From Planctomycetota bacterium (lineage in GTDB: Bacteria > Planctomycetota > Planctomycetia > Gemmatales > HRBIN36), in contig JACTMY010000005.1 in NCBI GenBank assembly GCA_014584395.1, positions 1 to 64,000 on the forward strand: 64,000 nucleotides of DNA. The letters run 5' to 3'. Shown piece by piece: positions 14,055-22,770 of this stretch (the first letter of the stretch is position 1; every line of letters starts with the position of its first letter). The notes beneath the pieces were generated by a model. The model was given only the letters and a program-made list of their open reading frames with translations. It did no database searches and was not told the DNA's origin. Made by a program: the position numbers and the translations under genes.

Positions 14055-14957
14055 GTGCGCTTGATATGGACGATTCTCTTCCTGTTCGTGCCGGTGATGG
14101 GCGTGGGATTGTTCGCCATGTCCAAGGTAACGCGAGGCGGCTGGCTCCCGGACAATATCACTGACTCGGGGGGCGAGATCGATTGGCTCTTCAACATCAT
14201 TTTGTGGGTGACGGGGATCATTTTCGTCGTGACCGAGGTGCTGCTGGTCTGGGCCATGTGGCGCAGCCGCGGCAACGAAGCCGGCAAGGCCAAATACACC
14301 CATGGCAATCAGTGGCTCGAGATCGGCTGGACCTTTGGGACCGCCGCCATCCTGCTTTACATGGCATTCACGCAGATGCCGATTTGGGCCAAGGCCAAAT
14401 ATTACCACAACCGTCCCGCGGGCAAGACGCCAGACGTGCTGGTCGAAGCCAGCCAATTCCTCTGGCAGGTCCGCTATCCGGGTTGGGACGCGGCGGGGCA
14501 GAAATCCCAAACGATCAATACCATGGCGCCCAACTTGTCGCAGACGTTCGAGCTGATCAACGAACTCCACGTCTACGCTGGCGAACCGTTCCTCGTCCAC
14601 GTGAAGAGCCGCGACGTGTTGCACTGTTTCTGGGTTCCCGCCTTGCGCGTCAAGCAGGACACGGTGCCCGGCAACGTCATTCCCGTCTGGTTCAAGATCG
14701 ACCCGGAAAAGTTGGGCGATCATCAAGCGCATCGTCGCATTGCGACCAAGCAGCAACCGGTCATGTACGGCGCCGAGAAATTCGAAGAGCTGTATGAGTA
14801 TGAATGGGTGTGCGCCGAGTTGTGCGGCTGGGGCCACTACCGGATGCGGGCGCGCATGATCGTGCACCCAAATCGCGCGGATTATGAACGTTGGCTCAAG
14901 GCGGCCAGCCACGAGCGCATCGCTCCTCCGGCTGTGACGGCCGCGTCGGCCCCCTAA
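14055..14957 (+). CDS. coxB: Cytochrome c oxidase subunit II
   Basis: This 300-residue protein has an N-terminal hydrophobic anchor and a second helix (WLFNIILWVTGIIFVVTEVLLVWAMW), then the CuA cupredoxin domain. CuA ligands are visible: H190 in DVLHCFWVP, and C253, E255, C257, H261 and M264 in CAELCGWGHYRM. The protein takes electrons from cytochrome c and passes them to subunit I. There is no C-terminal haem c domain, so this is an aa3- rather than caa3-type subunit. It lies 136 bases after the cytochrome gene and 52 bases before coxA. Confidence 0.96.
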   Translation: MRLIWTILFLFVPVMGVGLFAMSKVTRGGWLPDNITDSGGEIDWLFNIILWVTGIIFVVTEVLLVWAMWRSRGNEAGKAKYTHGNQWLEIGWTFGTAAILLYMAFTQMPIWAKAKYYHNRPAGKTPDVLVEASQFLWQVRYPGWDAAGQKSQTINTMAPNLSQTFELINELHVYAGEPFLVHVKSRDVLHCFWVPALRVKQDTVPGNVIPVWFKIDPEKLGDHQAHRRIATKQQPVMYGAEKFEELYEYEWVCAELCGWGHYRMRARMIVHPNRADYERWLKAASHERIAPPAVTAASAP

Positions 14958-15009
14958 CCCTGGACTCCATGCCTCTCCTTCCTCTTTCGAGCAGACTTAA
15001 GGACGAATC

Positions 15010-16824
15010 ATGAGCGAACATGCCGCGAATCCTTCCCATGCCCATGACGATCATTCCCATGGTCATCATGAACCGCTAGGATTTTGGCGAACCTACGTCT
15101 TCTCCCTCGACCATAAGATGATCGGCCGGCAGTTTCTTTTCACCGGCCTCATCTGGATGCTCGTCGGCGGCGCCTTGGCGGCGGCCATCCGGATTCAGTT
15201 GGCCTATCCCAACGACGCCTTCCCGCTGATCGGCCAGTGGCTGTGGCCCGACAACGCCGGCAAAATGACGCCCCACGCCTACACGATGATCGTGACCATG
15301 CATGCCTCGGTCATGATCTTTTTCGTCATCATTCCGCTGCTCACGGGAGCGTTCGGCAACTTCCTCATCCCCTTGCAGATCGGCTACAAGGACATGGCGT
15401 TTCCGACGCTGAACATGATGTCCTATTGGTTCATGGTGCCGGCTAGTGTCTTCGCCATCCTCAGCTTTTTCCAGGAAGGCGGCGCCGCCGCCGCGGGGTG
15501 GACCAGTTATCCGACCCTCTCGGTCATCCGTTCCGCCTCGCCCGGTTCCGGCTGGGGGCAAACCTATTGGTACATCTCGCTGCTCTTCGTCGGCGTGTCG
15601 TCGATGATGGGTTCGGTGAATTACATCGCCACCATCATCAATTGCCGGGCCCCTGGCATGACCATGTTCCGCATGCCCATGGCCACTTGGTCGCTGTTCA
15701 TCACGGCGATCCTGCAAGCTTTTGCCTTGCCGGTCTTGACCGTCGCTTTGATCTTTGGTCTGACCGACAATCTGGGATTGACCTCCTTTTTCATCCCGGC
15801 CAACTTGGACGCCAACTGGATCGTCAACGGTTATCGCCGCGAAGCCACGGGCGGCCAACCGCTGCTCTGGCAGCACCTGTTCTGGTTCTATTCCCACCCC
15901 GCCGTGTACATCATGATCCTGCCCGCGATGGGCATGGTCTCGGACATCATCACCTGCCAATCAAGGAAGCCGCTCTTCGGCTATAAGCCGATGGTTTACT
16001 CCATTGCCGGCATCGCGGGGCTGGGCTTCATCGTCTGGGGCCATCACATGTTCATGTCGGGCATGGCGCCGCACCTGGGCACGGCCTTCATGGTGTCCAC
16101 GATATTGATCGCCTTGCCCTCGGCCATCAAGGTCTTCAACTGGATCTTCACCATCTGGAACGGCAACATCCAGTTCACCGCCGCCATGCTCAACGCCATG
16201 TCCTTCGTGGCCATGTTCATCATCGGCGGGCTATCGGGCATCTACATGGCCTCGACGCCGACCGACATCCATTTCCACGACACCTATTTCATCGTGGCCC
16301 ACATTCACTACGTGCTCTTCGGCGGCAGTCTCTTCGGCTTTTTCGCCGCCGTGCACTTCTGGTTCCCGAAGATGTTCGGACGCACGATGAACGAGACGCT
16401 GGGCAAGATTCATTTCTTCCTGACGTTTGTCTTCTTTAATGTGGCCTTTTACGCCATGCACAATATCGGCATCATGGGCGCGCCGCGCCGCTACTACACG
16501 CTGCAGCCGGAAATCACGCCTGATCAAGCCGGGGTGATGGCCATGATGAACAAAGTGATCTCGCACGGCGTGTTCCTGCTCGTCGCCAGCCAGATTTTCT
16601 TCGCCATCAATTTCTTCTACAGCCTGTTCCGCGGCCCGAAGGCGGCCGCCAACCCCTGGAATTGCAATTCCCTGGAATGGCAAACCGATTCGCCGCCGCC
16701 GCATCACAACTTCCGGGAGACGCCGGTGGTGCATCACGGCCCCTACGAATATGCTCACCCCGACGTCGAGGAGGATTATCTGCCGCAAACGTCGACCAAG
16801 GAAGTGCGCGACCTGGGCCACTAA
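15010..16824 (+). CDS. coxA: Cytochrome c oxidase subunit I
   Basis: This 604-residue catalytic subunit carries the low-spin haem His (TMHASVMIFF), the CuB His set (FYSHPAVY and VWGHHMF) and HDTYFIVAHIHYVLFGG with the haem ligands. The motif YSHPAVY (about 294-300) replaces the GHPEVY glutamate of A1 enzymes, which marks it as an A2-type haem-copper oxidase. At least twelve transmembrane helices are apparent. The N-terminus is unusually His-rich (HAHDDHSHGHH) and may buffer copper or other metals. It reduces oxygen to water while pumping protons. Confidence 0.97.
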   Translation: MSEHAANPSHAHDDHSHGHHEPLGFWRTYVFSLDHKMIGRQFLFTGLIWMLVGGALAAAIRIQLAYPNDAFPLIGQWLWPDNAGKMTPHAYTMIVTMHASVMIFFVIIPLLTGAFGNFLIPLQIGYKDMAFPTLNMMSYWFMVPASVFAILSFFQEGGAAAAGWTSYPTLSVIRSASPGSGWGQTYWYISLLFVGVSSMMGSVNYIATIINCRAPGMTMFRMPMATWSLFITAILQAFALPVLTVALIFGLTDNLGLTSFFIPANLDANWIVNGYRREATGGQPLLWQHLFWFYSHPAVYIMILPAMGMVSDIITCQSRKPLFGYKPMVYSIAGIAGLGFIVWGHHMFMSGMAPHLGTAFMVSTILIALPSAIKVFNWIFTIWNGNIQFTAAMLNAMSFVAMFIIGGLSGIYMASTPTDIHFHDTYFIVAHIHYVLFGGSLFGFFAAVHFWFPKMFGRTMNETLGKIHFFLTFVFFNVAFYAMHNIGIMGAPRRYYTLQPEITPDQAGVMAMMNKVISHGVFLLVASQIFFAINFFYSLFRGPKAAANPWNCNSLEWQTDSPPPHHNFRETPVVHHGPYEYAHPDVEEDYLPQTSTKEVRDLGH

Positions 16825-16885
16825 ACCACATGGCCTTCCGACCGAATGATGACTTCTTCTCGAACGCTGGTTGTTGACGCTAACC

Positions 16886-17854
16886 ATGATGACGACCTCC
16901 ACCGCTGGCTCTCGCGCAACCTATCAGCCCTGGCTGTTCGCCTGGTCGCTGATCCTGGTGGCGGCGACGCTGCCTCTGGTGCTGTCCGGCGGGTTGGTCA
17001 CGTCGACCGGTTCGGGGATGGCCGATCCCGATTGGGCTTTCACCCCGTTCAAGCTGTTGACGCCCGATGGTTTGGCCGAGGCCGCGGCGCGCGTCGCCCT
17101 GCTCATCGAACATGGCCATCGCCAGATCGGTTTCATCGTGGGCATGCTGGCGATCGTCTTTGCCGCGGGAACCTGGCTGCTCCTGGAAGGGCCGCGCCGC
17201 TGGCTTGGACCCGCCATTCTGCTCGCCGTGTGCTTGCAGGGCGCGCTGGGGGCGTTCCGCATCAAGCTGCACGCCCTGTTCGGCCAGCCATTTGCCATGG
17301 TGCACGGCATCACTGGTCAACTCACCCTCGTGGCCATGGTGTTGACGAGCCTGGTCCTCTCCCGCGGTTGGAATGAAGCGGTGCCGATGGAGTCGCTCCA
17401 TGCCGCGAGGCTGCGCCGCCTGGCTCGGCTGACGGCCCTGCTCGCCGTGCTGCAGTTGATGGCCGGGGCGGGGCTGCGGCACATGGGCGGGCATCTGCTG
17501 CTCGGGATTCACTTGCTGCTGGCCATGGCCGTGACGGTGCACGTTATTCTCTTTTGGAGCCGAACGGTGGATCAACCGTCCACCTACCTGGCTCGGCCGG
17601 CGCTGCTGTCCCTGGTGCTCGTGGCCTTGCAATTCCTGCTCGGTTTGGGCGCCTGGATGGCCGGGGGTGGAACCTTGGCCCTGGAAGCCAGTCAACTGAC
17701 GAAGCAGCGCATCGCTCTGGCCACGGCTCATCAATTCCTGGGGGCGATCCTGCTGGCGACCGTGTTCGTGATCTGGTTCCGCGCTCGCCGCGTCCTGCCG
17801 CCGCGATCAGCGGTGGCGCTTCCCGCTTCGGCTCGCGAGGAGGTGTCGGCATGA
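16886..17854 (+). CDS. ctaA: Haem A synthase (CtaA/COX15)
   Basis: This 322-residue membrane protein has about eight helices and conserved His residues in EHGHRQIGF, MVHGITGQL, LGIHLLLA and ATAHQFLGA, the haem ligands of the family. It hydroxylates haem O to haem A, the cofactor of the oxidase encoded next to it. ATG 16886 is used; a TTG at 16871 is in frame but less likely. The ATGA overlap with ctaB (17851-17854) indicates translational coupling. Confidence 0.92.
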   Translation: MMTTSTAGSRATYQPWLFAWSLILVAATLPLVLSGGLVTSTGSGMADPDWAFTPFKLLTPDGLAEAAARVALLIEHGHRQIGFIVGMLAIVFAAGTWLLLEGPRRWLGPAILLAVCLQGALGAFRIKLHALFGQPFAMVHGITGQLTLVAMVLTSLVLSRGWNEAVPMESLHAARLRRLARLTALLAVLQLMAGAGLRHMGGHLLLGIHLLLAMAVTVHVILFWSRTVDQPSTYLARPALLSLVLVALQFLLGLGAWMAGGGTLALEASQLTKQRIALATAHQFLGAILLATVFVIWFRARRVLPPRSAVALPASAREEVSA

Positions 17855-18801
17855 AAGCCAACTCCGTTCCCATGAGCCAGGTCGAGACGCTGGAACCGGC
17901 TTCTTCGGTCCTTGGCTTCGGCGTCGAGTCGCTCAAGGTCCGCTGGTCGGATGTGCTTCTGATGGTGAAGCCGCGGATCACGGTCATGGTGCTGCTCACG
18001 GTGGCCATCGGCTACTTCCTGGCCGTCCGAGGCGAGACGCAATGGGTCCACCTGCTGCATGCCATGCTGGGCATCAGCGCGGTGGCGGCTTCGTCCAGCA
18101 TTTTGAATCAATGGCTGGAGCGTGCTTCCGACGGGCTGATGAAGCGGACGGAGAATCGGCCGCTCCCCGCCGGGCGGATGCACGCCACGCTGGCCCTGAG
18201 CTGGGGCCTCCTGATGGGCATGGGCGGCGTCGTCTACCTGTATCTGCTAGTCAATCCGTTGACCGCCTGGCTGACAGCCGGGACGCTGGTCAGCTACACG
18301 TTCATCTACACGCCGCTGAAGCGGATCACGGCCTGGAACACGTTCGTCGGCGCCATTCCGGGCGCCATGCCGCCGTTGCTGGGCTACGCGGCAGGCGTGG
18401 GACGCTTGGAAGGACCCGCCTGGGCCTTGTTCGCGATCTTGTTCGTCTGGCAATTTCCCCACTTCTGGGCCATCGCCTGGATGTATCGGGAGGATTATCG
18501 CCGGGCGGGCTTGTGGATGCTGCCCAACGTGGATCGCGAGGACGGCCGGTTCACGGGGCGCTGGATGATGAAGACCACGCTGCTGCTGATCGTCGTGAGC
18601 TTATTGCCCGCCGTCATGGGATTGGCGGGATTCGTCTACTTCGTGGGAGCCTGGCTGCTGGGTGTCTTTTTCCTGTGGTCGACGCACCGGTTTTGGCAGG
18701 CGCCCTCCCATGCCCGGGCCAGGCAGACGCTGTGGGCGTCGCTGCTCTATCTGCCGGCCCTGATGTTGTTGCTGCTGGCCAACGGCACCTTTTGGGGTTA
18801 G
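17851..18801 (+). CDS. ctaB: Protohaem IX farnesyltransferase
   Basis: This 316-residue UbiA-family prenyltransferase makes haem O from haem B and farnesyl diphosphate, the substrate of CtaA. Visible motifs are the two Asp-rich regions: NQWLERASDGLMKRTENRPL (first) and the second around YREDYRRAGLWMLPNVDRED. Seven to nine transmembrane helices are predicted. The start at 17851 overlaps the ctaA stop and follows GAGGAGGT. The frame is open far upstream but only as a shadow of ctaA. Confidence 0.96.
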   Translation: MKANSVPMSQVETLEPASSVLGFGVESLKVRWSDVLLMVKPRITVMVLLTVAIGYFLAVRGETQWVHLLHAMLGISAVAASSSILNQWLERASDGLMKRTENRPLPAGRMHATLALSWGLLMGMGGVVYLYLLVNPLTAWLTAGTLVSYTFIYTPLKRITAWNTFVGAIPGAMPPLLGYAAGVGRLEGPAWALFAILFVWQFPHFWAIAWMYREDYRRAGLWMLPNVDREDGRFTGRWMMKTTLLLIVVSLLPAVMGLAGFVYFVGAWLLGVFFLWSTHRFWQAPSHARARQTLWASLLYLPALMLLLLANGTFWG

Positions 18802-18866
18802 ACCGGTTTATTTTTGGCCTGGGTATTGATGATCGAGATGATCTTCCTGAGGGAGGTGGTTGGGTA

Positions 18867-19724
18867 ATGAGTGAGCATCACCACGGCGAAGAACAGTGTG
18901 CACCGGGCATTCCGATGCCGACCAGCAAACTGGCGATGTGGATTTTCCTAGCCACGGAAATCATGTTTTTCTCCGGGCTATTGGGGGCCTACATCGTCTT
19001 GCGGTTCGGCTCCGCCACGTGGCCCACGCCTCACGACGTGCATCTCGTCGAATGGATGGGGGCGGTCAATACCTTTGTCCTGATCTGCAGTTCCGTGACC
19101 GTCGTGCTCGCCCACAGCGCCTTGGGCAAGGGGCAGATCAGCCGGGCGGCCATGCTCCTGGCGGCGACGCTGGGCTTAGGCTGCGTCTTCATGGGCATCA
19201 AGGCCGTTGAGTACAAGGCCAAGATCGACCATCATCTGCTTCCCTGGCAGGTGCGGATGACCGTGAACGACACCTACATCAAGGAGTTGAACGAAATCGT
19301 CCTGCCCAAGATGGAAAAAGTGCAGCGGAATCCCCAACAGGAAACCCTCTTCAAGGAGCTGCAAGCCTTTGGCGGCTCGATCAGCAAGGGCGACATGCCC
19401 GTCGTGGCCGACCGGGTGAAGCAGGCACTCGCGCTGCACAAGCAGGCGGAAGAAGCTTTTCCCCCTTCGCAATACCCCGATCTGGAAATGCCGCAGCTTG
19501 TGCCCAATGGCAGCCTGTGGTCCTCGCTCTATTTCGCCCTCACCGGCATCCATGCCCTCCACGTCCTGGGCGGGTTGGTCATGTTCGGCGTGGTCCTCAT
19601 GCTCTATCTGATGGGCCGGTTGGGCACGCAGCATGAAGTGTTGGTCGAAAACATCGGGCTGTATTGGCACTTTGTCGATCTGGTCTGGATTTTCCTGTTC
19701 CCTTTGCTGTATCTGTTAGGTTAA
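18867..19724 (+). CDS. coxC: Cytochrome c oxidase subunit III with a long loop insertion
   Basis: This 285-residue protein starts at ATG 18867 after GGGAGGTGG. Family features are MWIFLATEIMFFSGLLGAY, the KAVEYK end of the third helix, YFALTGIHALHVLGG and the final HFVDLVWIFLFPLLYL. Subunit III stabilises subunit I. Between helix 3 and helix 4 (about residues 119-215) lies an insertion of about 95 residues that is polar and helical (IKELNEIVLPKMEKVQRN), absent from typical short forms. It would lie outside the membrane and might contact another subunit. The gene is 65 bases after ctaB. Confidence 0.93.
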   Translation: MSEHHHGEEQCAPGIPMPTSKLAMWIFLATEIMFFSGLLGAYIVLRFGSATWPTPHDVHLVEWMGAVNTFVLICSSVTVVLAHSALGKGQISRAAMLLAATLGLGCVFMGIKAVEYKAKIDHHLLPWQVRMTVNDTYIKELNEIVLPKMEKVQRNPQQETLFKELQAFGGSISKGDMPVVADRVKQALALHKQAEEAFPPSQYPDLEMPQLVPNGSLWSSLYFALTGIHALHVLGGLVMFGVVLMLYLMGRLGTQHEVLVENIGLYWHFVDLVWIFLFPLLYLLG

Positions 19725-19815
19725 AGCACAACGCCAACGGCGAAGCGTTTTGATTTCCTTGGTCCTTATCCCCTCCCTTCATGCGGAGGGGCGCATCATC
19801 GCGGGAGTTCAACCC

Positions 19816-20178
19816 ATGGCTGAAGCGGCTGCTGCCCACGCGGAACATCACGGCGACATGGAAAAGACCTACATGAAGGTCTTTGGCGTGCTGGTGATCT
19901 GCACCGCGGTTTCCTTCATCACCGTCAGCCCGATCTGGTTCATGAGCCATCAGGCCGGCCATACCCTCGTCATGATAGTGGCCGTGCTGAAGGCCGTGCT
20001 TGTGGCCATGTTCTTCATGCACTTGAAATATGACTGGAATAAGCTCTATTTCATGATCGTTCCCTGCCTGGTGGTGGGCACCGTGCTGTGCTGTGCGCTG
20101 CTGCCCGACATCACCTTCTCACAGACGCGGATCACGAATTTCGGCGAGCCGCCGCCCGCGGCGACGGTCAACCCGTAA
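19816..20178 (+). CDS. Cytochrome c oxidase subunit IV-like protein
   Basis: This 120-residue protein starts at ATG 19816, with GGGAG upstream. Three transmembrane helices (VFGVLVICTAVSFITVS, VMIVAVLKAVLVAMFFMHLKY, MIVPCLVVGTVLCCALLP) and the KAVLVAMFFMHLKYD motif match the small prokaryotic subunit IV (COX4_pro/CyoD type). It assists assembly of the oxidase. A terminator-like hairpin follows. Confidence 0.9.
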   Translation: MAEAAAAHAEHHGDMEKTYMKVFGVLVICTAVSFITVSPIWFMSHQAGHTLVMIVAVLKAVLVAMFFMHLKYDWNKLYFMIVPCLVVGTVLCCALLPDITFSQTRITNFGEPPPAATVNP

Positions 20179-20208
20179 ACGGCCCATCGAGCCGATCCGA
20201 TGAAACGC

Positions 20209-20239
20209 AGCCCGGTTTTCCCGCCAGGAGCCGGGCTTT
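20209..20239 (+). terminator. Terminator-like hairpin after the subunit IV gene
   Basis: AGCCCGG (20209-20215) and CCGGGCT (20231-20237) form a 7-bp stem with a 15-base loop, followed by a very short T-run. It argues that the next gene starts at 20260 rather than at an upstream ATG (20200). Confidence 0.5.
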
Positions 20240-20259
20240 GCCATGCCCAGGATACTGCC

Positions 20260-21363
20260 ATGATGACGCCATCGGAAATCAAGCCCGGCCCGATGGGGGG
20301 CGGCTGGCTCCTCAGCCTGGTCCTTGTTCTGATCATGGGCGGCTTGGCCTTTGTGGCAGTCAACGCGCAACGGAGCCGCGACGTTCCCCTTGGCTTCCCG
20401 CGGCCCCTGGCACCTTTTGAGTGGATCGATCAGCGGGGCCAAAAAGTGACCTTGGAGCAGTTGAAGGGAACGCCCTGGGTCGCGGCCTTTTTCTTCACGC
20501 GCTGCTCGCTCACCTGCCCGCAACTCATGCAAGCCATGGGGCAGCTTCAGCAACAACTCAAAGACCACCGCGTCAAGCTCGTCGCCTTTTCCGTGCAATC
20601 CAGCCACGATACGCCAGCCATTCTGAACCAATACGCCCAATCGCTCGGCGCGGACCCGGATCGCTGGCTCTTCCTTACCGGTGAAGAGTCGGCCCTGCAT
20701 CGGTTCGTGCAAGAACAGTTCCTCGCCACGGTGGCCGTGGATCAGACGCTGACGCCGGACCTGCAGGTCGCCCATAGCAATCGGTTTTACCTGGTGGATG
20801 CTCAGGGCCAGGTGCGCTTTCATCGCGAAGTGGTGGCCTCGGCCGACCCGGTTTCGAATCGGCCCCCCTTTGTCGTCAAGACCAACGAGGTGCGCTGGGT
20901 GCTGCTGCGCGCCATGGATTTGGAGAGGGGGGGATTGATTGGCCTCAGTGATCTCCCCATGATCAATGCCTTCCTGAACAGCACCTCTTTGATCATGCTT
21001 ATGGTCGGTGGTGCGCTGATTCGATTGAAGAAGTTCGGTTGGCATGCCGCATTGATGCTGTCGGCGTGCGCGGTTTCATCCCTTTTCCTATTTTCCTATC
21101 TTTACTATCACGCTCATGCGGGAGATACGGTCTTCCCGCACACGGGAGCGCTGCGTTGGACCTATTTGACGATCCTGATCAGCCACGTTTTCTTGGCGAT
21201 TGCGACCGTGCCGTTGGTGCTCATCACCTTGTTTTTTGCTTGGCGCAGCTCATGGGCGCGCCATCGCCGCTGGGCCCGATGGACATGGCCGATTTGGCTC
21301 TACGTCTCACTGACTGGCATACTTGTTTACTGTTTCTTGTATGAATTATTTCCAACCACTTGA
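20260..21363 (+). CDS. SCO1-type copper chaperone fused to DUF420 membrane domain
   Basis: This 367-residue fusion has an N-terminal membrane anchor (WLLSLVLVLIMGGLAFVAV). A SCO1/SenC thioredoxin-like domain follows, with the copper ligands C82 and C86 in RCSLTCP and His172 in AHSNRFYLVD. The C-terminal half (about 245-367) has four transmembrane helices and conserved His residues (YYHAHAGDTVFPHTG), matching DUF420. It probably delivers copper to CuA of the oxidase encoded upstream. ATG 20260 is preferred over 20200 because the intervening sequence forms a hairpin and adds no family sequence. The fusion fits a planctomycete origin. Confidence 0.88.
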   Translation: MMTPSEIKPGPMGGGWLLSLVLVLIMGGLAFVAVNAQRSRDVPLGFPRPLAPFEWIDQRGQKVTLEQLKGTPWVAAFFFTRCSLTCPQLMQAMGQLQQQLKDHRVKLVAFSVQSSHDTPAILNQYAQSLGADPDRWLFLTGEESALHRFVQEQFLATVAVDQTLTPDLQVAHSNRFYLVDAQGQVRFHREVVASADPVSNRPPFVVKTNEVRWVLLRAMDLERGGLIGLSDLPMINAFLNSTSLIMLMVGGALIRLKKFGWHAALMLSACAVSSLFLFSYLYYHAHAGDTVFPHTGALRWTYLTILISHVFLAIATVPLVLITLFFAWRSSWARHRRWARWTWPIWLYVSLTGILVYCFLYELFPTT

Positions 21364-21385
21364 AACGTGAACTACATTATAATGT

Positions 21386-21436
21386 CATTCAGGCGTGGCC
21401 GAAACTGGCTCTTAATTTTCGGCTCGTGCCTGAATG
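21386..21436. terminator. Long two-part hairpin between the SCO-DUF420 and YkgJ-like genes
   Basis: CATTCAGGC (21386-21394) pairs with GCCTGAATG (21428-21436), and inside it GCCGAAA (21398-21404) pairs with TTTCGGC (21417-21423), with only small internal loops. It probably ends transcription of the oxidase cluster or acts as a structured leader. The preceding ACATTATAATGT is a 12-bp palindrome. Confidence 0.6.
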
Positions 21437-21463
21437 GACAAAAAGCGACTCATGCAAGAATGA

Positions 21464-22750
21464 ATGCACATGAGCCGACCCGTGGTTCGTTTACCTTTGA
21501 TTCAGAATTGGGATTGCCATGCTTGTGGTGATTGCTGCACGGATTATGTCGTCCCCGTAACCGCAGCCGAACGCCAGCGCATCGAGCAACAAGGTTGGTC
21601 AGCATTGCCCGAGTTCCAAAATACACCCTTGTTCGTCCGCTCCAGCCCGTGGTGGAAGTTTTGGCGCCGCACCTATCGCTTGAATCAAGGCCCGGGGCAT
21701 CGGTGCATCTTTTTGAATGACAAGAAGCTGTGCCGCATCCATGATCAATTCGGCTTCGAAACCAAGCCGCTTGCTTGTCGTTTATATCCCTATATCTTGG
21801 TGCCGGCGGGTGAGCAGTGGCGCGTGAGCATGCGCTATGCCTGTCCCTCGGCGGTGGCCAACAAGGGGCGGCCCTTGTCGAGCCAGTCCGAGGAAATCGC
21901 GGGGATGGCCCGGGAGATGGAGACGTGGGGCGACGTTCCGCGGCGGGGTTCGCTGCTGCATTTGCCGCCGCCTCCGTTGAGCCGGCATCAGGCATTGGAT
22001 TGGCCTGATTGGCAGCAGATGATCAACCTTTTCATCGCCACGCTGCGCGATCCGCACGACGCGTTCCCGCGGCGCATGCTGCGCTGTTTGGCGCTGATGC
22101 GGGTGCTCAAGTCGGCCAAGTTGTCGGAGCTTCAAGGCAAACGGTTTCAGGAATTTTTGCGGGTGATGAGTCCTGCAGTGGACGCGGATGTTCCCCGACA
22201 GCTCGAGCGCATGGCGGGGCCAGGTTGGATTGGCCGCGTGCTGTTTCGTTCCAGCTTGGCGTTGTATTTGCGAAAGGACTCAGGCGTTCGCATCGGCGTG
22301 GCGAAGAAAGGGCGGCTGGCCTTGGTCCTGTCGACGCTGCGGATGGTGCTAGGCCAAGGGCAAGTGCCTTTGTTGCAGGGCGGCTTGCCCGATCAGTCCT
22401 TTGCTCAAGTCGAGGAGCCGCTGGGCGAACTGCATCCCGCGTCCCTCGAGGCATTGGAGCGTTATTATGAGGTGAAATTGGATTCGGGACAGTTCTGCGG
22501 CCGCATGTATTACGGCATGCCCGTGTGGGAAGGCTTCACCGCGCTGGCCATGACGCTGCCCATCATCTTCTGGACGGCCCGGCTCTTTCGCCGCCTGGGG
22601 CAGCCGGAGTCGGTTTTCAAGGCCATCTCCGTGGTGGATGAAAACTTCGGCTATCATCCGCTCCTCGGGAGCCGGCGGCAGCGCCTGGCCCTGGGCATCC
22701 TGGAATCGCGGCAAGAATTGGATCGCTTGATTGCCTGGTACGGAAAGTAA
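21464..22750 (+). CDS. YkgJ-like cysteine-cluster protein
   Basis: This 428-residue protein begins with a Cys cluster (DCHACGDCCTDYVV) and continues with RCIFLNDKKLCRIHDQFG and KPLACRLYPY, the pattern of YkgJ-type putative zinc/iron-chelating domains. The long C-terminal part (about 160-428) is helical, with possible hydrophobic helices near FTALAMTLPIIFW. The biochemical role is unknown; such proteins are thought to bind Fe-S or zinc. ATG 21464 and ATG 21470 are both possible. The gene stands alone after the long hairpin. Confidence 0.8.
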   Translation: MHMSRPVVRLPLIQNWDCHACGDCCTDYVVPVTAAERQRIEQQGWSALPEFQNTPLFVRSSPWWKFWRRTYRLNQGPGHRCIFLNDKKLCRIHDQFGFETKPLACRLYPYILVPAGEQWRVSMRYACPSAVANKGRPLSSQSEEIAGMAREMETWGDVPRRGSLLHLPPPPLSRHQALDWPDWQQMINLFIATLRDPHDAFPRRMLRCLALMRVLKSAKLSELQGKRFQEFLRVMSPAVDADVPRQLERMAGPGWIGRVLFRSSLALYLRKDSGVRIGVAKKGRLALVLSTLRMVLGQGQVPLLQGGLPDQSFAQVEEPLGELHPASLEALERYYEVKLDSGQFCGRMYYGMPVWEGFTALAMTLPIIFWTARLFRRLGQPESVFKAISVVDENFGYHPLLGSRRQRLALGILESRQELDRLIAWYGK

Positions 22751-22770
22751 CGTCGAGTTCGTCGCATGGA

